A stretch of 64,000 nt of DNA from Nephrocerus scutellatus (GCA_947095585.1 OX352765.1:75437976-75501975), one strand, 5' to 3'; shown: positions 22,921-35,270, counted from the first letter of the stretch. Numbers and translations: made by a program. The notes: generated by a model not told the origin, from the sequence alone.

Positions 22921-23197
22921 AGCGACGTGGCTCAGTGGAAATGCGCGTGGCTACTGAGAAGGAGGTTCATGGTTCGAATCGAATCCCAGTAACACCAAAA
23001 GTATTTTTCACGGTGTTCCACCTCTCACGAATAGGTAATATCTTGTCACGGAAAGCTTCTCAATCCGCCGTTCGAAGCCGGCCTTAAATTGTAGGTCCCT
23101 TCCATTTGTGTCCAAAAATATAAATGCGCAACACAAATGATCGCGAAAAGCTTGGCCTTGGACTGCAATGGTCTGTCTCACCGAATATTATTATTAT
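22921..23197 (+). mobile_element. tRNA-derived SINE with target duplication
   Basis: The 5' head is tRNA-like: box A TGGCTCAGTGG at 22928-22938 and box B GGTTCGAATC at 22971-22980, followed by a duplicated GAATC. The body includes CACGGTGTTCCACCTCTC, CTTCTCAATCCGCCGTTCG, GTAGGTCCCTTCCATTTGTG and GGCCTTGGACTGCAATGGTC. The 3' tail is an ATT repeat (about 23185-23197). An exact 10-bp target duplication, TAAATATGTG, flanks it (22911-22920 and 23198-23207). The host site is the CR1-like RT. Other family members are at 46735-47030 (+) and 60478-60765 (-). Confidence 0.85.
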
Positions 23198-23207
23198 TAA
23201 ATATGTG

Positions 23208-24200
23208 GTCATTCCAACGAAGCTTGTCGTTAACGCACATACTGAGTATTGCGAGATTTTAAGTTTCCTCGATGCAAGTGCCATTCATGGGTAATGTCAT
23301 GGGATTTAGGATTCGCTTAGACTACAGGTGACAGCATTGTGTTTTGGAAGCGTTAAATTCTACTCGATTGATTTCTCCCCATTGTATTATGCTGTCTAGG
23401 TCAGAATTTAACGTCAGAATTTAACGTGCTAAACATACGAAGTTGTTTGAGTGACGTTCCTCAAACTAATATGAGAAGCTGTGAGTGCTGTCGTCAGTGA
23501 AAGAGTGAATTGGATTAGAAGTCACAGATAAGAGATCATTAATAAAAATGAGGAAGAGTATCGGGGACAAAACAGAGTACTGCGTAACGCCAGCATTTAA
23601 GTAATTCATTTGAGACTTGAAACCATACAATACAACTTGTATTGAGCGGTCCAAAAGATAGCTTCTAATCCAGTGAAGCAGCTTATCATCTACTTCATAA
23701 GCACGCACTTTGGACAAATGAGCTTGATGAGAAACTCTGGCGAATGCCTTAGAAATAACGAGTGCAATAGCTTTGCTTTCTCTAAATTGATGCAAAGACC
23801 GGTTCCACTGTTCGGTGAGATACACTATCAAATCACCAGTAGAACGTTGCTTACGAAATCCATACTGCCGGTCAGTAAGGAATTCGTTGGTTTCAAGATA
23901 TTTCTTGAGCTGACAATTGATCAGCGTTTCCATGAGCTTGGAAATAATGGATGTAAGTCCTAGTGGTCGGTACGAAGAAGGCGACGACGGTTTGCCTTTT
24001 TTGGGTATGGGCTGGACAAAGGCTGTTTTCCAACTTCTCGGGAGGAGTTCAGAAGAATAGGATAGATGGAAAGGCTTACGAAATAGTGCTAATGGACTAA
24101 GTTCATTAACTTATTTTGAAGAAAGAATTTTAGGCAAAAAAAACGGTAATCTATTTCCGGAGGATCACGAGGAAATTCTTTAACCCCTCACCAGACAAAT
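23208..24200 (-). mobile_element. CR1-like element, RT core
   Basis: Continuation of the 22275 copy. The frame at 23933-23466 is the longest CR1-like piece in the window (155 codons): METLINCQLKKYLE, LTDRQYGFRKQRSTGDL, a VISKAFARVSHQ block, WIRSYLLDRSIQVVL and LSPILFLIFINDLL. The catalytic FADD box reads FTDD. Upstream in another frame are PRSWKTAFVQPIPKKG and a SYRPLGLTSI box near 24040-23950. A stop (SFSY*) ends the frame at 23466. Inactive. Confidence 0.85.
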
Positions 24201-24864
24201 AAATGAGATTTTTACGCAAGTTCCTACAAATGATGGGCAAAATAAAGATCGTGTGTATTAAAGATAAATGTGTACATTAAATAATTATTTGAATAAAATA
24301 AACCTTTAGTTTAAAACGTTTTTAAAACGAACTAAAGAGTATAAAATAATTTATAATAATAATCAAATTCCTGAAAATTTTTAATTATGAATTTTTAATA
24401 GCTATTTTGTATTGTAAGATTAAAATTTGATTTTTTTTTTGCTCCCAGTTCTGAGCTATGTTTAAAGTTTCAAGTCTCTAGCTCACCGGGAAGTAAGTTT
24501 AAAATCAATTACGAAATTCCACCCAAACACACAGATAAGAAAGGCAACTAATAAAAACATTTTAATAAAAAGGAAACAAGTTAATGAAATAAGCCGTTTT
24601 AAAACGACGTTCTTTAAAGTATACTCGTAGATAATGCTTCTTGGTACGTATGAAGTGATACTTGAGTAACCGAGTGAGGAATACGCCAGCAAAGAAAACA
24701 AAATCTTGAAACTCGTAAAAGGATATAAAAAATATATAGATAATATATTGAGATAGGATACATGGCATCCATATTGTCAAAAGAAGACTTTAACAGATGA
24801 AACCAATGGATTTAGTTACTATATACAACGGATTTTTGTTTAAATTTTTATTTAAATAAAAGGG
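24201..24864. other. gene-free AT-rich stretch
   Basis: Nothing recognisable. The overlapping - strand frames at 24483-24780 look hydrophobic because of T-rich codons but have no family resemblance or splice context. Confidence 0.45.
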
Positions 24865-25225
24865 TCTTTCGTGGCGACCAATTTTGAAACAAAATAACTA
24901 AACTCAACGATAAAACAGTCGGGCACCATAATGACTGTGTGCTGTGTGCTGCACTGTTCGCTGCACTGCTTTGTACGTACGTACTATAAGCGACGTTGAA
25001 TATGTGGTCATTCCAACGAAGCTTATCGTTGACGCACATACCAAGAATTGCTAGTTTTTCAGTTTCCTCGATGAAAATTCCATTCATGGATAATGGCTGG
25101 AGGTTACTATTTCGTTTTAACGACAGAAGACAGCATTGGGTTTTGGATGTGTTAAATTCAACTCTATTGTGTTCTCCCCACTTTGCAATGCTTTCAAGGT
25201 CAGAATTTAACGAGATTAACATACG
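24865..25225 (-). mobile_element. CR1-like element, RT after the catalytic box
   Basis: The frame at 25222-24848 reads LISLNSDLESIAKWGEHNRV, TSKTQCCLLSLKRN, a LAILGMCVNDKLRWNDHIF block, then scrambled sequence. It is the distal part of the copy at 25439-26480. About 105 bp of RT, including the FADD box, are absent and replaced by the family A insertion. Confidence 0.85.
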
Positions 25226-25438
25226 CCCCCAGGGGGCCGATCACTCCAAATTTTTACAAAAAGTGTTTTCCATCGAAGACACACATGTGTACAAAATTTA
25301 AAGAAAAATCGGGTAAATTTTGTAAAATATTTGTATACATGTGTGAAAATTTCATAAACTCGGCCTTAGGGAAGTTGGTTAAAAATTGATCAGAAAATCT
25401 GACCAGCCAGCCAGCCACGCGAAGTTAATATAGAGAAT
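25226..25438 (-). repeat. family A element inside CR1-like RT
   Basis: About 1.5 monomers (GGGGGCCGATCACTCC, ACACATGTGTAC, AAATCGGGTAAA). The terminus follows: GACCAGCCAGCCAGCCACGC, then GAAGTTAATATAGAGAATT, ending near 25438. The flanking RT segments are collinear with the copy at 23.4-23.6 kb. The insertion is therefore accompanied by a deletion of roughly 105 bp. Confidence 0.8.
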
Positions 25439-26480
25439 TCAAAAAGAAAGAGTGTCGGAGACAGAACACAGCCCTGAGGGACATCCGCACTTATGCGGTG
25501 GTTATCAGACTTACAATCATCCAACACAACTTGGATTGAACGGTTTAAAAGATAGCTTCTAATCAATTGAAGCTGGCTTAAATCAATTCCAAAAGCAGCC
25601 AGAAGAGCTTGGTGCCAAACTCTGTCAAACGCCTTTGAAATATCAAGTGCAACAACTTTGGTTTCACCTAACTTGTGAAAAGACTGGTTCCACTTTACGG
25701 TGAGATATGCCATCAGATAACCAATAGAACGTTGTCCATGGAAGCCATGTTAGCGGTCATTGAATAGTTCTCGTGATTCATGATATTACTTAGAACTCTA
25801 GCAACTTAACGTGTACGAATGTTAATCTGTCCAAAGCAAAGCGTAGTCTGAAAGCGTGGAGATAGTTGCAAAATGTGCAGGATGTAGATTGGCCTTTTCT
25901 TTAGAGCTGACAGCTGGAATGTCATTGAATGATTGTTTAAATTGACGACGAGACAGTATTATTGATTCTTTTCAAAATTTTTTACTACCGTTGGAATATT
26001 GTAGTATTTTTTGCCTCAATCTTTGATCATAGGTGAATTTCGCTTGGCGTATTTTTACATTGCTATCATTTCTGGCACGCTTGTATTTTTATCGGTTTTC
26101 CTCTGGTGGGTTTGCTTTATACAACCGAAAGCTTGTTCCTGAAAGCCTGTTTGCAGCTAAAATCATACCATCCATCCATCCTTCGGTTTTACAGACTTAA
26201 TTCTAAGAGGAATAAAGTCTTGCATACCAAAGTAAATGATGTTTGTAATCGCATCAGTGGCGGAATCCACGTCACTATTTAGGAAGAATAGTGACCATTT
26301 AAATATCCAAAAGAATGTCTGATTCTGTGCGGCATTAGCACAACGAAGCACAACAATTTCCACAAATACAGAATCGAGAAACTCAGATCTCGAAAACAAG
26401 CTCCAAATAGTTTCTTTAAAAGGGGAAAGGAATAAGATCCACTGATATCACAACGGAACGTCACCGTTCTGAGTTTGCCT
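25439..26480 (-). mobile_element. CR1-like element, EN C-terminus to RT
   Basis: From high to low coordinates: the endonuclease tail (FLNSDVDSATDAITNI and RIKSVKPKDGW at 26330-26165); a frame-broken linker at 26160-25800; and RT at 25713-25440 with WNQSFHKLGETKVVALDISK, AFDRVWHQALL, NRSIQVVLDDCKSDNH and PQGCVLSPTLF. The RT part stays open for over 90 codons. Collinear with 15530-16695 and 44738-45060. Confidence 0.85.
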
Positions 26481-26958
26481 AAGCCATTTCTACCTTACCT
26501 TTTACCTATCATAAGCAGATAACATTACCAAAGTAGATAAATCCATCAAAGGTTTCGGGATCTCAAATAACTCCACACCCCAATGTAAAAATCCACTTAA
26601 AAATTTGCAAAGTGCAGAGCAACTTCAAGCAGTATCTGCAGCAGGATTCGACAAAATGGTGTAGACTGGCATTCCTTACCTTATACCTGGCATTGAAGTG
26701 AGCTATAAGAGACTCGGACGTGCCAAAGCGAAAGGTACAAGCGATAACAATAGAAAAACATAAAGTTGCATAAATCCAAACACGTCCTCTAAAGTCGGTC
26801 AACAATTTTTAAATCAGAATAAGGCAATCGGTATTAAAAAAGTCATCAGAAATTTGCAAGCTTGCTGTGATACTATTCAACTGCATTTATTTTAATATCA
26901 TATCGTCAAGTTAACATAAAACCACCAGCTTGGATGGAATCAATGTGGAAAAAGTTTA

Positions 26959-27690
26959 TTGCCCTTATTTTTGATGTTTAAAGAAGAATTTTTCCATTGT
27001 TCTCCTATACATAATTATTGTCATTGCGGACAATTGAGCTTCGTTACGGTGCAAAAAAATATATTACCCAAAAGAATTTATGTAAAGATTTTTGCTGACG
27101 TTATAAATATTTTAAATCTCGTAAGCATGATAACAATAATGTCTGTCATTTTAGGTCACAGCACTGGTATCCTTGGTGTTGTGTTCTCTCTTGTCATCCT
27201 GAAAAGTACGCGATTGAGATATTTTCGCCTGTAGGTTTCACTCTGATGTGTAGCAGATAATTTTTCGTTGTACTATATGTTTATGTTTTGATAGTAAAAT
27301 ATAAAATTCCTTCAACTCTGTCAAGATAAGATAGCCCAGAGGTATTGCTTGGAACATTAAATGATTTATTTAGGAACTGAGCACACCATTTATAGTGATG
27401 TTGATTTGATGATTTCCTACATTTCTAATATTTTGTTAAATTAAAGCAAATATTTTTAGGTGTATTACTATGAAACTGAAACTATTTTTAAAATAGCAAC
27501 AACATATATAATATACTTATCCTTTGTTTTCCATTGGCATGCACGTACCAGTATTTCATGTGCCATTCGTCTAAAAGATATTCAGTTTTTGACAAGTTTT
27601 GTTGTCTTGAATTTTGCACTATACCTGTGTGTTGAGGTTGTTAACATTTGTTATTATAAAAATTTCAAAGTAATTGTTATCTTGGAGTAG
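26959..27690 (+). CDS. hypothetical two-exon small membrane protein (weak)
   Basis: A possible host gene, not recognised. Exon a would be 26959-27120, ending at a good donor, CTC|GTAAGC. Exon b would be 27460-27690 after the acceptor ATTTTTAG. Both junctions are phase 0, and the intron would be 339 bp. Exon b encodes a hydrophobic segment (TTYIIYLSFVFHWHA) and a second one (FLTSFVVLNFALYLCVEVV), so a small membrane protein is conceivable. Alternatively exon a reads on to a stop at 27234. T-rich codons can mimic membrane segments, there is no homology evidence, and the start is arbitrary. Confidence 0.15.
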
Positions 27691-27708
27691 CAGTAAAATC
27701 AGGTGAAA

Positions 27709-27965
27709 TCTATATAAATTCAAATTCAAATTTTGTTTTTATGTTATTATTTATGGAAACGCACATTTACAAACCGATTTTTATGAAATTTTCAATATAT
27801 ATTATTGGCAGCAGATGAAGTTTATAGGATTAATACACTCCCCTTTCCCCATTGGATAATGCAAACTTTGCACATCAGAACCATTTACAAACCGATTTTC
27901 ATAAAAAGTTCAATGCAAGTTATTGGCAGGTAGAGGAAGGTTATTGGCTATAGTACCCCCACCAT
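27709..27965 (+). mobile_element. Helitron-like element, 5' end with two subunits
   Basis: It starts TCTATATAAATT after an A (27708), like the copy at 11012. Two tandem family units follow, each with CAAACCGATTTTTATG or CAAACCGATTTTCATA, then TATTATTGGCAG or TTATTGGCAGGTAGAGG, then GGTTATTGGCTATAGTAC-like blocks. No 3' CTAG hairpin end is visible downstream. Confidence 0.55.
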
Positions 27966-28544
27966 GGGCTGATAAGAAGAAGGCGGTAGTTAATAACATT
28001 CGGGCAACAAAGCGCTCGGAAAAAGCTGGCAATAAATAAAAAATAAAATAAAAATTCAGAATTGTTTTAACAAAAAATTACTTTCCAACTAACTGGTTTA
28101 TTCTGGGTGTGCAAAGTATTTTCGGCGTTTGGCATTTCCATCATACGGTAAAGATTTGGACGTTTTCTCTATAACTTGATAATTACAATATTAGTCCGTT
28201 TTCTCATATGACCCTGGAATACTGAATCGCTTTCGTTTTATTATTAATTTCTGTGAAGTCTTTGAGAAATTTCAAAAAATACTCATCTTGTTTTCTCATA
28301 GCCTTTGCTTTTGTGCCATTAATGGATAATATATATTATTATTTCAAGAGTCAATGAGACTAGCAAAGTGATGACGACTACTACCCGTAACAATCTGGAC
28401 TTATCACTTCGCCTGTATATAATAAAATAATATAATATAATGATTTTATGGAAGCATAACTAGACCCCTAAAAGGTTAAAAATAAAATAGGTGGTAGATC
28501 TAAAGAAACTAGAACTGTTATAAAATAAACAAAAATGGCTGAAG

Positions 28545-28990
28545 ACCCACTTAGAACTCCCTGAAAACCCCTCTTAAAACCCTATCATGACTCCCTCAAG
28601 ATTACGTTACGATCCCCCTCAGGACCCCACTCAAGACCTTCTCAAACTCTCCACAAACACCCACAAAACCCCCAAAAGACCATCTAAAGACTCTCCTCAA
28701 ACCGTACTCAAGATCCCCTCAAGACCACCCTCAAGACCCTTCAAGAACCTCCTTCAAGACCCCCTCAAGACCCTCTAAAGACCCCCTGTAGACCACTCTC
28801 AAGATCCCCTCAAGTACCCCATTTAATACTACATAACGTCATCTCAAGGCACTCGGAAAACTACCTCAAACCCACTCAAGACCCTCTTCAGACCCACCGG
28901 AAGGCCCCATGATGACTCACTTCAAGACCCTCCTATCCACCTGAATAGCACCAAAAGACTTCCAGAAAAGTCCTACCGCAAAAACACGTA
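28545..28990. repeat. AGACCC/CTCAAGACC low-complexity repeat
   Basis: Degenerate units of CCCTCAAGACC. An open frame at 28587-28778 rich in Pro, Lys and Thr is a by-product of the repeat. Related to 19715-20600. Confidence 0.75.
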
Positions 28991-29829
28991 CGATTTGTAA
29001 TGAAGCGTGACAGAATGAGATAAACCGACAGAAAGACACATAGACACACAGACTCAGGCAAGTTAACATAAAAGCATTTAAAAGCTTTAAAAAAATAATA
29101 TATTTATCTAGGTCAAGTGCAATTGGATTATGGATATTAAAAAAGTGTGATTGTAAACAGCGACATTTTCAACAGGAACCATTGATTTTTGACGGAGTTT
29201 CCTTTTCCTACTCTCATTCGACAGGACTTTGTTTGCTGGACTTGAAACTACTACCATGATTGATCTCATGTTTCTGACGATGATATCAACATCATAATAT
29301 ATTATCCCTTTTGTAAAGGACCAACAGAACGGTTAAACTCTGCAGTGACTCTTATTTTTCGATTTTTTTATTCATACTAAAGATACTTTCATCTCAGTGT
29401 CTGAAATTTTGTTTGATGTCAAACGACGCGCAAAAGTTTTTTCCAATTTTGCTGAGGTTAAGCTCTTTGTGATAGACGAGAAAGTGCTACCGAAATTGTA
29501 GCGGCAATTTAAATATTTACTTTTTCGCAAATATAAAATTGTCGGAGCTACATCATTTCATGATAGATGTTAACCAAAAAGTGAATTCGAACCAAGGCCA
29601 TTAAGTACAAAAAGCCGTATAATTTATGGCAAAAACACTTTGGCTCACAGTTTAGTAAAAATAATGTCAATTTTTGTTGTTGACTGTTACTCCTTGGGAA
29701 AGAAAGAACATATTTTTTTCTAGTGCAATCCTAAATTAAACTGCGGGAATTGCTAAATGAAATCGAATTTAGAAATATTTTATAATGAACCATCTAGCTT
29801 AATAATTCTTCTTTCATTTTCTTTCTTTC
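28991..29829. other. gene-free stretch
   Basis: No gene or transposon recognised. Confidence 0.45.
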
Positions 29830-32262
29830 CTTTACTCCGCGGGGGAGCATAGGGCTTCTACAAACGCCCGCCAACGAACTCGATTATTCGCCTGAGGTTT
29901 CAAGAGACGCCACTCGGTCCCCTGGGATTTGGCTTCCTCTTCTATTGTCCTCTTCCATGTCTTGCTAGGACGGCCAACTCGGCGGTTTACTTTTGGATTC
30001 CAATCTAGCGCTAGTTTCGTAGTATCGTCCGCTGGCTTTCTGAAAGTGTGACCAATCCAGCTCCATTTTCTTCAACTGATGGTGATCGCGATTGCTTCCT
30101 GCTGCGTTACTCTCCACAAGTCTTGATTGGTAATAATGTCCGGCCATCTTATTCTCAGTATCCGCCTTAAGCATTTGTCGACGAAGACTTGGAGGCGCGT
30201 CGCAATTGACTCTGTGGCTTTCCACGTTTCGCAGCCATGCAAGAGTACTGAGAGAACGTTAGATCTTAAGATCGTTAGCTTCAGATTCCGGGAGATTTGC
30301 GAGGATTCCAGATATTATTTAGCATACTATAGAGCACCTTGTTTACACTAGAGCATACATCCAAGTCAGCACCATAATTTTTTGACATCCAGCTGCCCAA
30401 ATAACAAAACTTATCGACTTCCGTTAATCGAGAAATCACATGTTCCACTAGCGTTAACGTGAAGTAGTTTTGTTTTTGAGACGTTAATTTTTAAACCCAC
30501 TTTGTTAGCGTGGAGTTCTAGTGAGTTTAATTTTCGCTCAATGTCACCTAGCGATTGTGAAAGGAGACAGATATCATCGGCATAATCCAGGTCTTCTAGG
30601 CAGTGAAAACATTCCATGGCAAACCCGATGGAGTACAGGTTACTATCTTTATCACCCATTTGATGACAATTGTGAAAAGCAATGGAGATGTTGAAAGGTG
30701 AGCCAAGATGACCGTTATAAATGACGCGGCATGTTGAGTCGCGGTACAGCTCCTTAATGATGTTAATGAGTTTTTCCGGAACACCATAACTAGGTAGACA
30801 AAATCTGCCACATCATGTTTCGCCCCACGCTATCCAAGGCGCGTTTAAAATCTACAAAAACCATATACAGAGGAGAGCGATACTCAACTGACTGTTTACT
30901 GATTATACGCAGGTTGTTAATATGATCAGTACAGGAACGGTTTGGGCGAAATCCTGCTTGTTCATTTCTCAAAATTGGCTCACCTTTCTTGGGGAGTTTG
31001 ACTATTAAGCCTTCTTTTAACGACGCTGGAATGGTTTTAGTTTGCCAGATACCTTGGTATCGCATGCAATGTTCGCGTAATTATATCGACGTCAGCTTGA
31101 AGGAGTTCTGCGTAGATGTTGTCGTTGCCTGATGCTTTACCTGATTGCAGTGAACGAATTGTTGTCCTTATCTCATCCAATGAAGGAGCAGCGACGCTGA
31201 TTTTAAGTAGCCTATTAGGGTGCATATGTGGGTTGATGGACGTGCCTGGCGAAGTACAATTCAAAATATTCTTAAAATGTTCTGTCCAGTGAGTTAATTC
31301 TTGTTTCTCCATAAGGATCAAAGAGCCGTCTATAGCTTTCACAGGGTAGTTGATGTGGTGTTTCTTATTGGCGTACTATCAGCGACTTGCCGTGCTTGTA
31401 TTGCGATGTCGCTTAGCCATGCTCGCTTGTTGTTCCTAGCTGAACGGCCAACTTGCCGGTCCAGATCCCTATACTTCCGCGCTAATGCGCTTCGCTCAGC
31501 ACCCGAGGCCGCGTTTAACTCTGCTTTGATGGATTGGCGTTCACGAATGGCGTTCCATGTGCTATCTGATTCTTTTCTAGTTTTGTCGGGATAACCTAAA
31601 ATAGTTGAGGCTGCTTCCGTCCTGTTTTTTTTTCTAACATTTAGTGTTTTTTCCCATTTAGACTCTAGGGTTTGGGGCTGTATCTCAGAGAGAGACTGTT
31701 GTACGCGGGATACATATTGCAGTTTCACATCTGGGTCTTTCAGTGCTGCTACAGCTGGCTTTCTCGTTGTTTGACTTCGTGTGGTTGAGTGGACCGCAAG
31801 CTTCAATCGCACACTGCCAACCACGAGGTGGTGGTCGCTGTAGACGTTGGCTGCTCTTCGGCTTCTAACGTCCAGCAACGATGATCGCCACTTGCGGCTT
31901 ATAGCGATGTGATCAATCTGGTTGTTGTACATGTGATCAGGAGAGGTCCATGTTTTTGTGGGGAAAAATTGTCCCTCCAACGATTAGGCTGCGATCAGAA
32001 CATAGATCAGCAAACCATTCACCGTTGTCATTCATAACTGTTGTCGCTTCCTACCTTTGCGCTAAGGTCACCCATCAAAATAACGATGGCACTCTTCCAT
32101 ACTTGATCTAATGAATTATTTTGATGCTTAATAATTCCAATCCTTAATAATTTTAACCAGTTTAATAATTCTACTCCGGGTTGGGTACCCGAAAAAGTCA
32201 TTTCAAATATTTGTTTTATAATTTTCTGGTCTCCGTCTACTTTTACAACGTCCAAGTAGCTT
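29830..32262 (-). mobile_element. RTE-like non-LTR retrotransposon with EN and RT remains
   Basis: From high to low coordinates: EN with ILMGDLSAKVGSDNSYE near 32088-32031 (the intact motif is GDxNA). The frame at 31980-31339 (213 codons) reads NNQIDHIAISRKWRSSLLDV and the catalytic SDHHLV box, followed by a basic linker. At 31342-31037 are LQSGKASGNDNIYAELLQAD; at 31065-30790 LKEGLIVKLPKKG, then NEQAGFRPNRSCTDHI and FVDFKRALDSV, with about 40 residues deleted between. YADD is in LDYADDICLL near 30595-30565. The C-terminal WKRTIEEEAKSQGTEWRLLK block is near 29965-29906. The 3' end has GAAA-rich sequence near 29830. Several frameshifts; inactive. Confidence 0.85.
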
Positions 32263-32267
32263 CCAAA

Positions 32268-32375
32268 TCAAGCGATTTTTTTATAATAAGCGCACATTTC
32301 AAGGTACTTGCTTGCACCCTTCTAATTTCGATAGAACAAGGAAAGGAAGGATAGAAGGAAGGAAGGTGTGTGGAG
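32268..32375 (-). mobile_element. CR1-like 3'-end fragment
   Basis: Poly(T), then ATAATAAGCGCACAT and GCTTGCACCCTTCTAA. This is the non-coding 3' end of the CR1-like family (compare 22278 and 16701). Only about 100 bp remain. Confidence 0.6.
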
Positions 32376-33575
32376 TTTATATCACACCAGAGCACTCACA
32401 AACTAGAATATTATGATCATTAATGGTTATATCTTGATTACTTCATACATCAACTCAACCGTACATGTGGAGTATACAAAATCGTATCATGTGAGCTTGT
32501 AATCTAGATCAGTGGAATTGAACTCGGTGTCTCAGAGTTGGAAACACTGCACCACCGACACTGACTGACTGATAGTTTTAAAAGGGTATTAGAAAAACAT
32601 TTTCTACATTTTTGTATCTTATATTTAAGGTGATAGTTTTTAGGCTTTAACATTTAAGGGCCAATGGTAGGTTTTACACAAAAATAGACAATAAAGATAA
32701 AAAATTCCAATTTCACAGATGTATATATACAACTGATTATAAATAAGATAAATCTAATTTAAAATGTCTTACTACATAATTAAAGAAAAAATAGGATAGG
32801 ATGTTAGCTATAGGTACTAATTGTAACGGGGTAAAATAGAGTTTGGTCATTCCACACTCATGTTGCTTAGATTGTTTTACAACTGAACACAAGTTCGAGG
32901 GTTTATCGATAAGGATTCGATGCGCCGCGGGTATGGCGGTTTAATTAATTGAGGGGTAAATGGCTAATTCAGTTGAGCACCCACGGTGAAAATGACGATA
33001 AAAATGTGGCAAACATGACACGATTCGGTAGTGTTCAAGCTAGCAGCACGTACCGTTCGTTCGAAACGAATTGTAAAAATTGAAACCAGGTCCGATAAAG
33101 TAAAATAAATATTTCCTTCAACGTTTCTAAAAACCTTACCATTTGGCCGCATTCCATACACCAGGAAATACTCGCATGTGGTCATGTGTCATTTCAGTAG
33201 ATATTTGGTTGGTGTACATACCATACCATACCAAGAAATTTTATTCTTCTGAATTAAACATTTCAAGTACATACGATTCATTGTTAATGGCCAATATTTG
33301 GAGTTATTTATTGGAGGTTTATTACCAAAAATCCACATGCTTCGAAATATTTGAGTTTTATTTAGTCGTTTTTATTAGTAGCAGGAACACATGGTTTATG
33401 ATTCAAATCTAAATGCTGGAACATATGCCTAGTAATGGATTCATAACTCTAAGGTTTGAACTCTGGTTTCATGTTTTTTACAAGAATGACATTTGTAAGC
33501 AGAACTATGAAGCATGACAATAAACTTATGTCGTTTATCCGTTAATATGATTAAGTCCCTGGGGGAATATAAAAT
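32376..33575. other. gene-free stretch
   Basis: No recognisable gene. The frame at 33143-33412 (+) lacks domain or family features. Confidence 0.4.
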
Positions 33576-33579
33576 GTTA

Positions 33580-33703
33580 ATATCAGCCACATTTACAAAC
33601 CTATTTTTATGCAATTTTCAATGTAAATTATTGGCAGGTAGAGGAAGGTTATAGGCTAAAGTACACCCTCCATCCCTGGAGCTAGTCTATAATAAAAATG
33701 CTC
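33580..33703 (+). mobile_element. Helitron-like element, single subunit
   Basis: One family unit (CCACATTTACAAACC, AATGTAAATTATTGGCAGG, GGTTATAGGCTAAAGTACAC), ending CCCTGGAGCTAGT at about 33691-33703. The CTAG followed by T fits the Helitron 3' terminus, but the hairpin seen in other copies is not evident. Confidence 0.5.
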
Positions 33704-35270
33704 CGTGCTTACAGAAGAAAGAAATTAATGAAGGGCTAGAATGGGAATATGAGGTAGCAAATTGGCATCTTACATGTTTTTTCATCCGGTGGTGGTGGCA
33801 TCTTGTACTTAAGATGCCGTGTAATAACACGAGTTTTTATGTTAAATCTAAAAAATAACAGGAGGGCGGTTTGTTTTAGCAAACAACTAATTTCTTTGCA
33901 GCTTTATTATCATAGAAGACACATAGCAATCTGCTCCTTTTGGAAACTTAAAGTTAGCTTTGTTCTCAATCTGATTCTGATTCTGCTTCTCTTTGGTTTC
34001 GTCATTGTGTATAATACTTGTATATACGGCAATGGATTGAAAAGATCGCATCTTCACCAAAATTCTTTTATTGATCAACATAACCTTTAAGCTCAATGCA
34101 CTTCTTCTATCTGGTATCTAAGGTCATTGCACCGGTTTTAAAAGGGGTTTCCTCAAAGCTTTAAAAAATACATTTACTGCAGCTTCGACCTCCTTATTCG
34201 TTGTAAATCTTTGTCCTCCCAAATGGTTTTTTAAGTTGGAGGACATATGAAAGTAGCATTTCTCTATAAGCCATCAGCTGTCTCCCTTACCTTCATTTTT
34301 TCTCTGTAGTTACTGTTGGTGGTCTTCCACTACGTGAGTCGTCTTTAACACTTTTTTGCAAGCGTTTGAATTCCGAGTTTTTATTGAATTGTTTATTGCT
34401 TATGAATTATGCGAAAATACGGAGTTTGCTTCAGACTCTTGTTGTACGTTTTCCTTTTATTTTAGGAAATACCCAATGCTATCGTGTCAAAGAGATCCAT
34501 AGAGATCGAATTAAATTACTACCAATTTGCTATGAAAACCGAATTTTTATGAAGCAGTTGACAAAAGTCAAAGCATCTTCAAGATTTGCTTTGCGATGTT
34601 TTGATGTGAAATCGGTGAGGTTTAATTGCTCTGTCTTCAGCGACTAGTAAGGATTAATACTTTGATCTCTCATTGAATGTTCGTCCCTTTATGTCAACTA
34701 GTACTAGAGTACTTATTTTTTTCAATGAGCTTTGGTTTGCTAAAAAAAATTAAGTAACGCTGATTTCAAAAGAGATGACACTTAGTGCAGCTCTTCTTAT
34801 TATCTTACCTACAAAGTTAAGATGGTTCGGATTTCATTATTTTACTTTCATGTCTTTTATCCATTTCAATGCTTTCAAATCGCAATTTATTTTAAAAACA
34901 TCTTGTATTCGTACTTAATACTTACTTCTTTTATAATTTCTTTTGCGTGGAGCTTAGGAGTTCGTTTCTTCTTGTTTTGAGCTTTACCTGAAATCAAAAA
35001 GTGTATGAGTGATGGGATTCATGAGGATAGATGTAAAAACATAGTTTGTATTAAATATATAATATTTAGTTCAATTTCCATTAATACATGAAATTAGCGG
35101 CTGTGATAAAAACAAAATAAGGCCGATACAATTGCGATTCTAGTGTGTCCAAATACGCTCGTGGCACACCTGTTCGACTTTCAACAAGAAAGCAGACGGT
35201 GACTGGACGGCAGAATCTCTGGATGTTCTCATAAATACACACTTTTCCACCAGCAGTTATCAATGCGCAG
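33704..35270. other. gene-free stretch
   Basis: Open frames at 33803-34090 and 34366-34647 (+) were examined. Neither has a recognisable domain, a supporting splice pattern or a homologue in the window. Confidence 0.4.

Noticed and set aside
22921..22995. Candidate functional tRNA gene with boxes A and B
   Set aside because: The head lacks a foldable acceptor stem, box B is followed by a 5-bp duplication, and the unit continues into a SINE body with target duplication.
28587..28778. Pro/Lys/Thr-rich open frame
   Set aside because: By-product of the CTCAAGACC low-complexity repeat; no independent coding evidence.
30127..30351. + strand open frame over the RTE-like element
   Set aside because: Antisense shadow of the RT C-terminal coding region on the - strand.
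34366..34647. 93-codon open frame considered as a receptor exon
   Set aside because: No recognisable domain, membrane pattern or splice partners; AT-rich sequence easily yields frames of this length.
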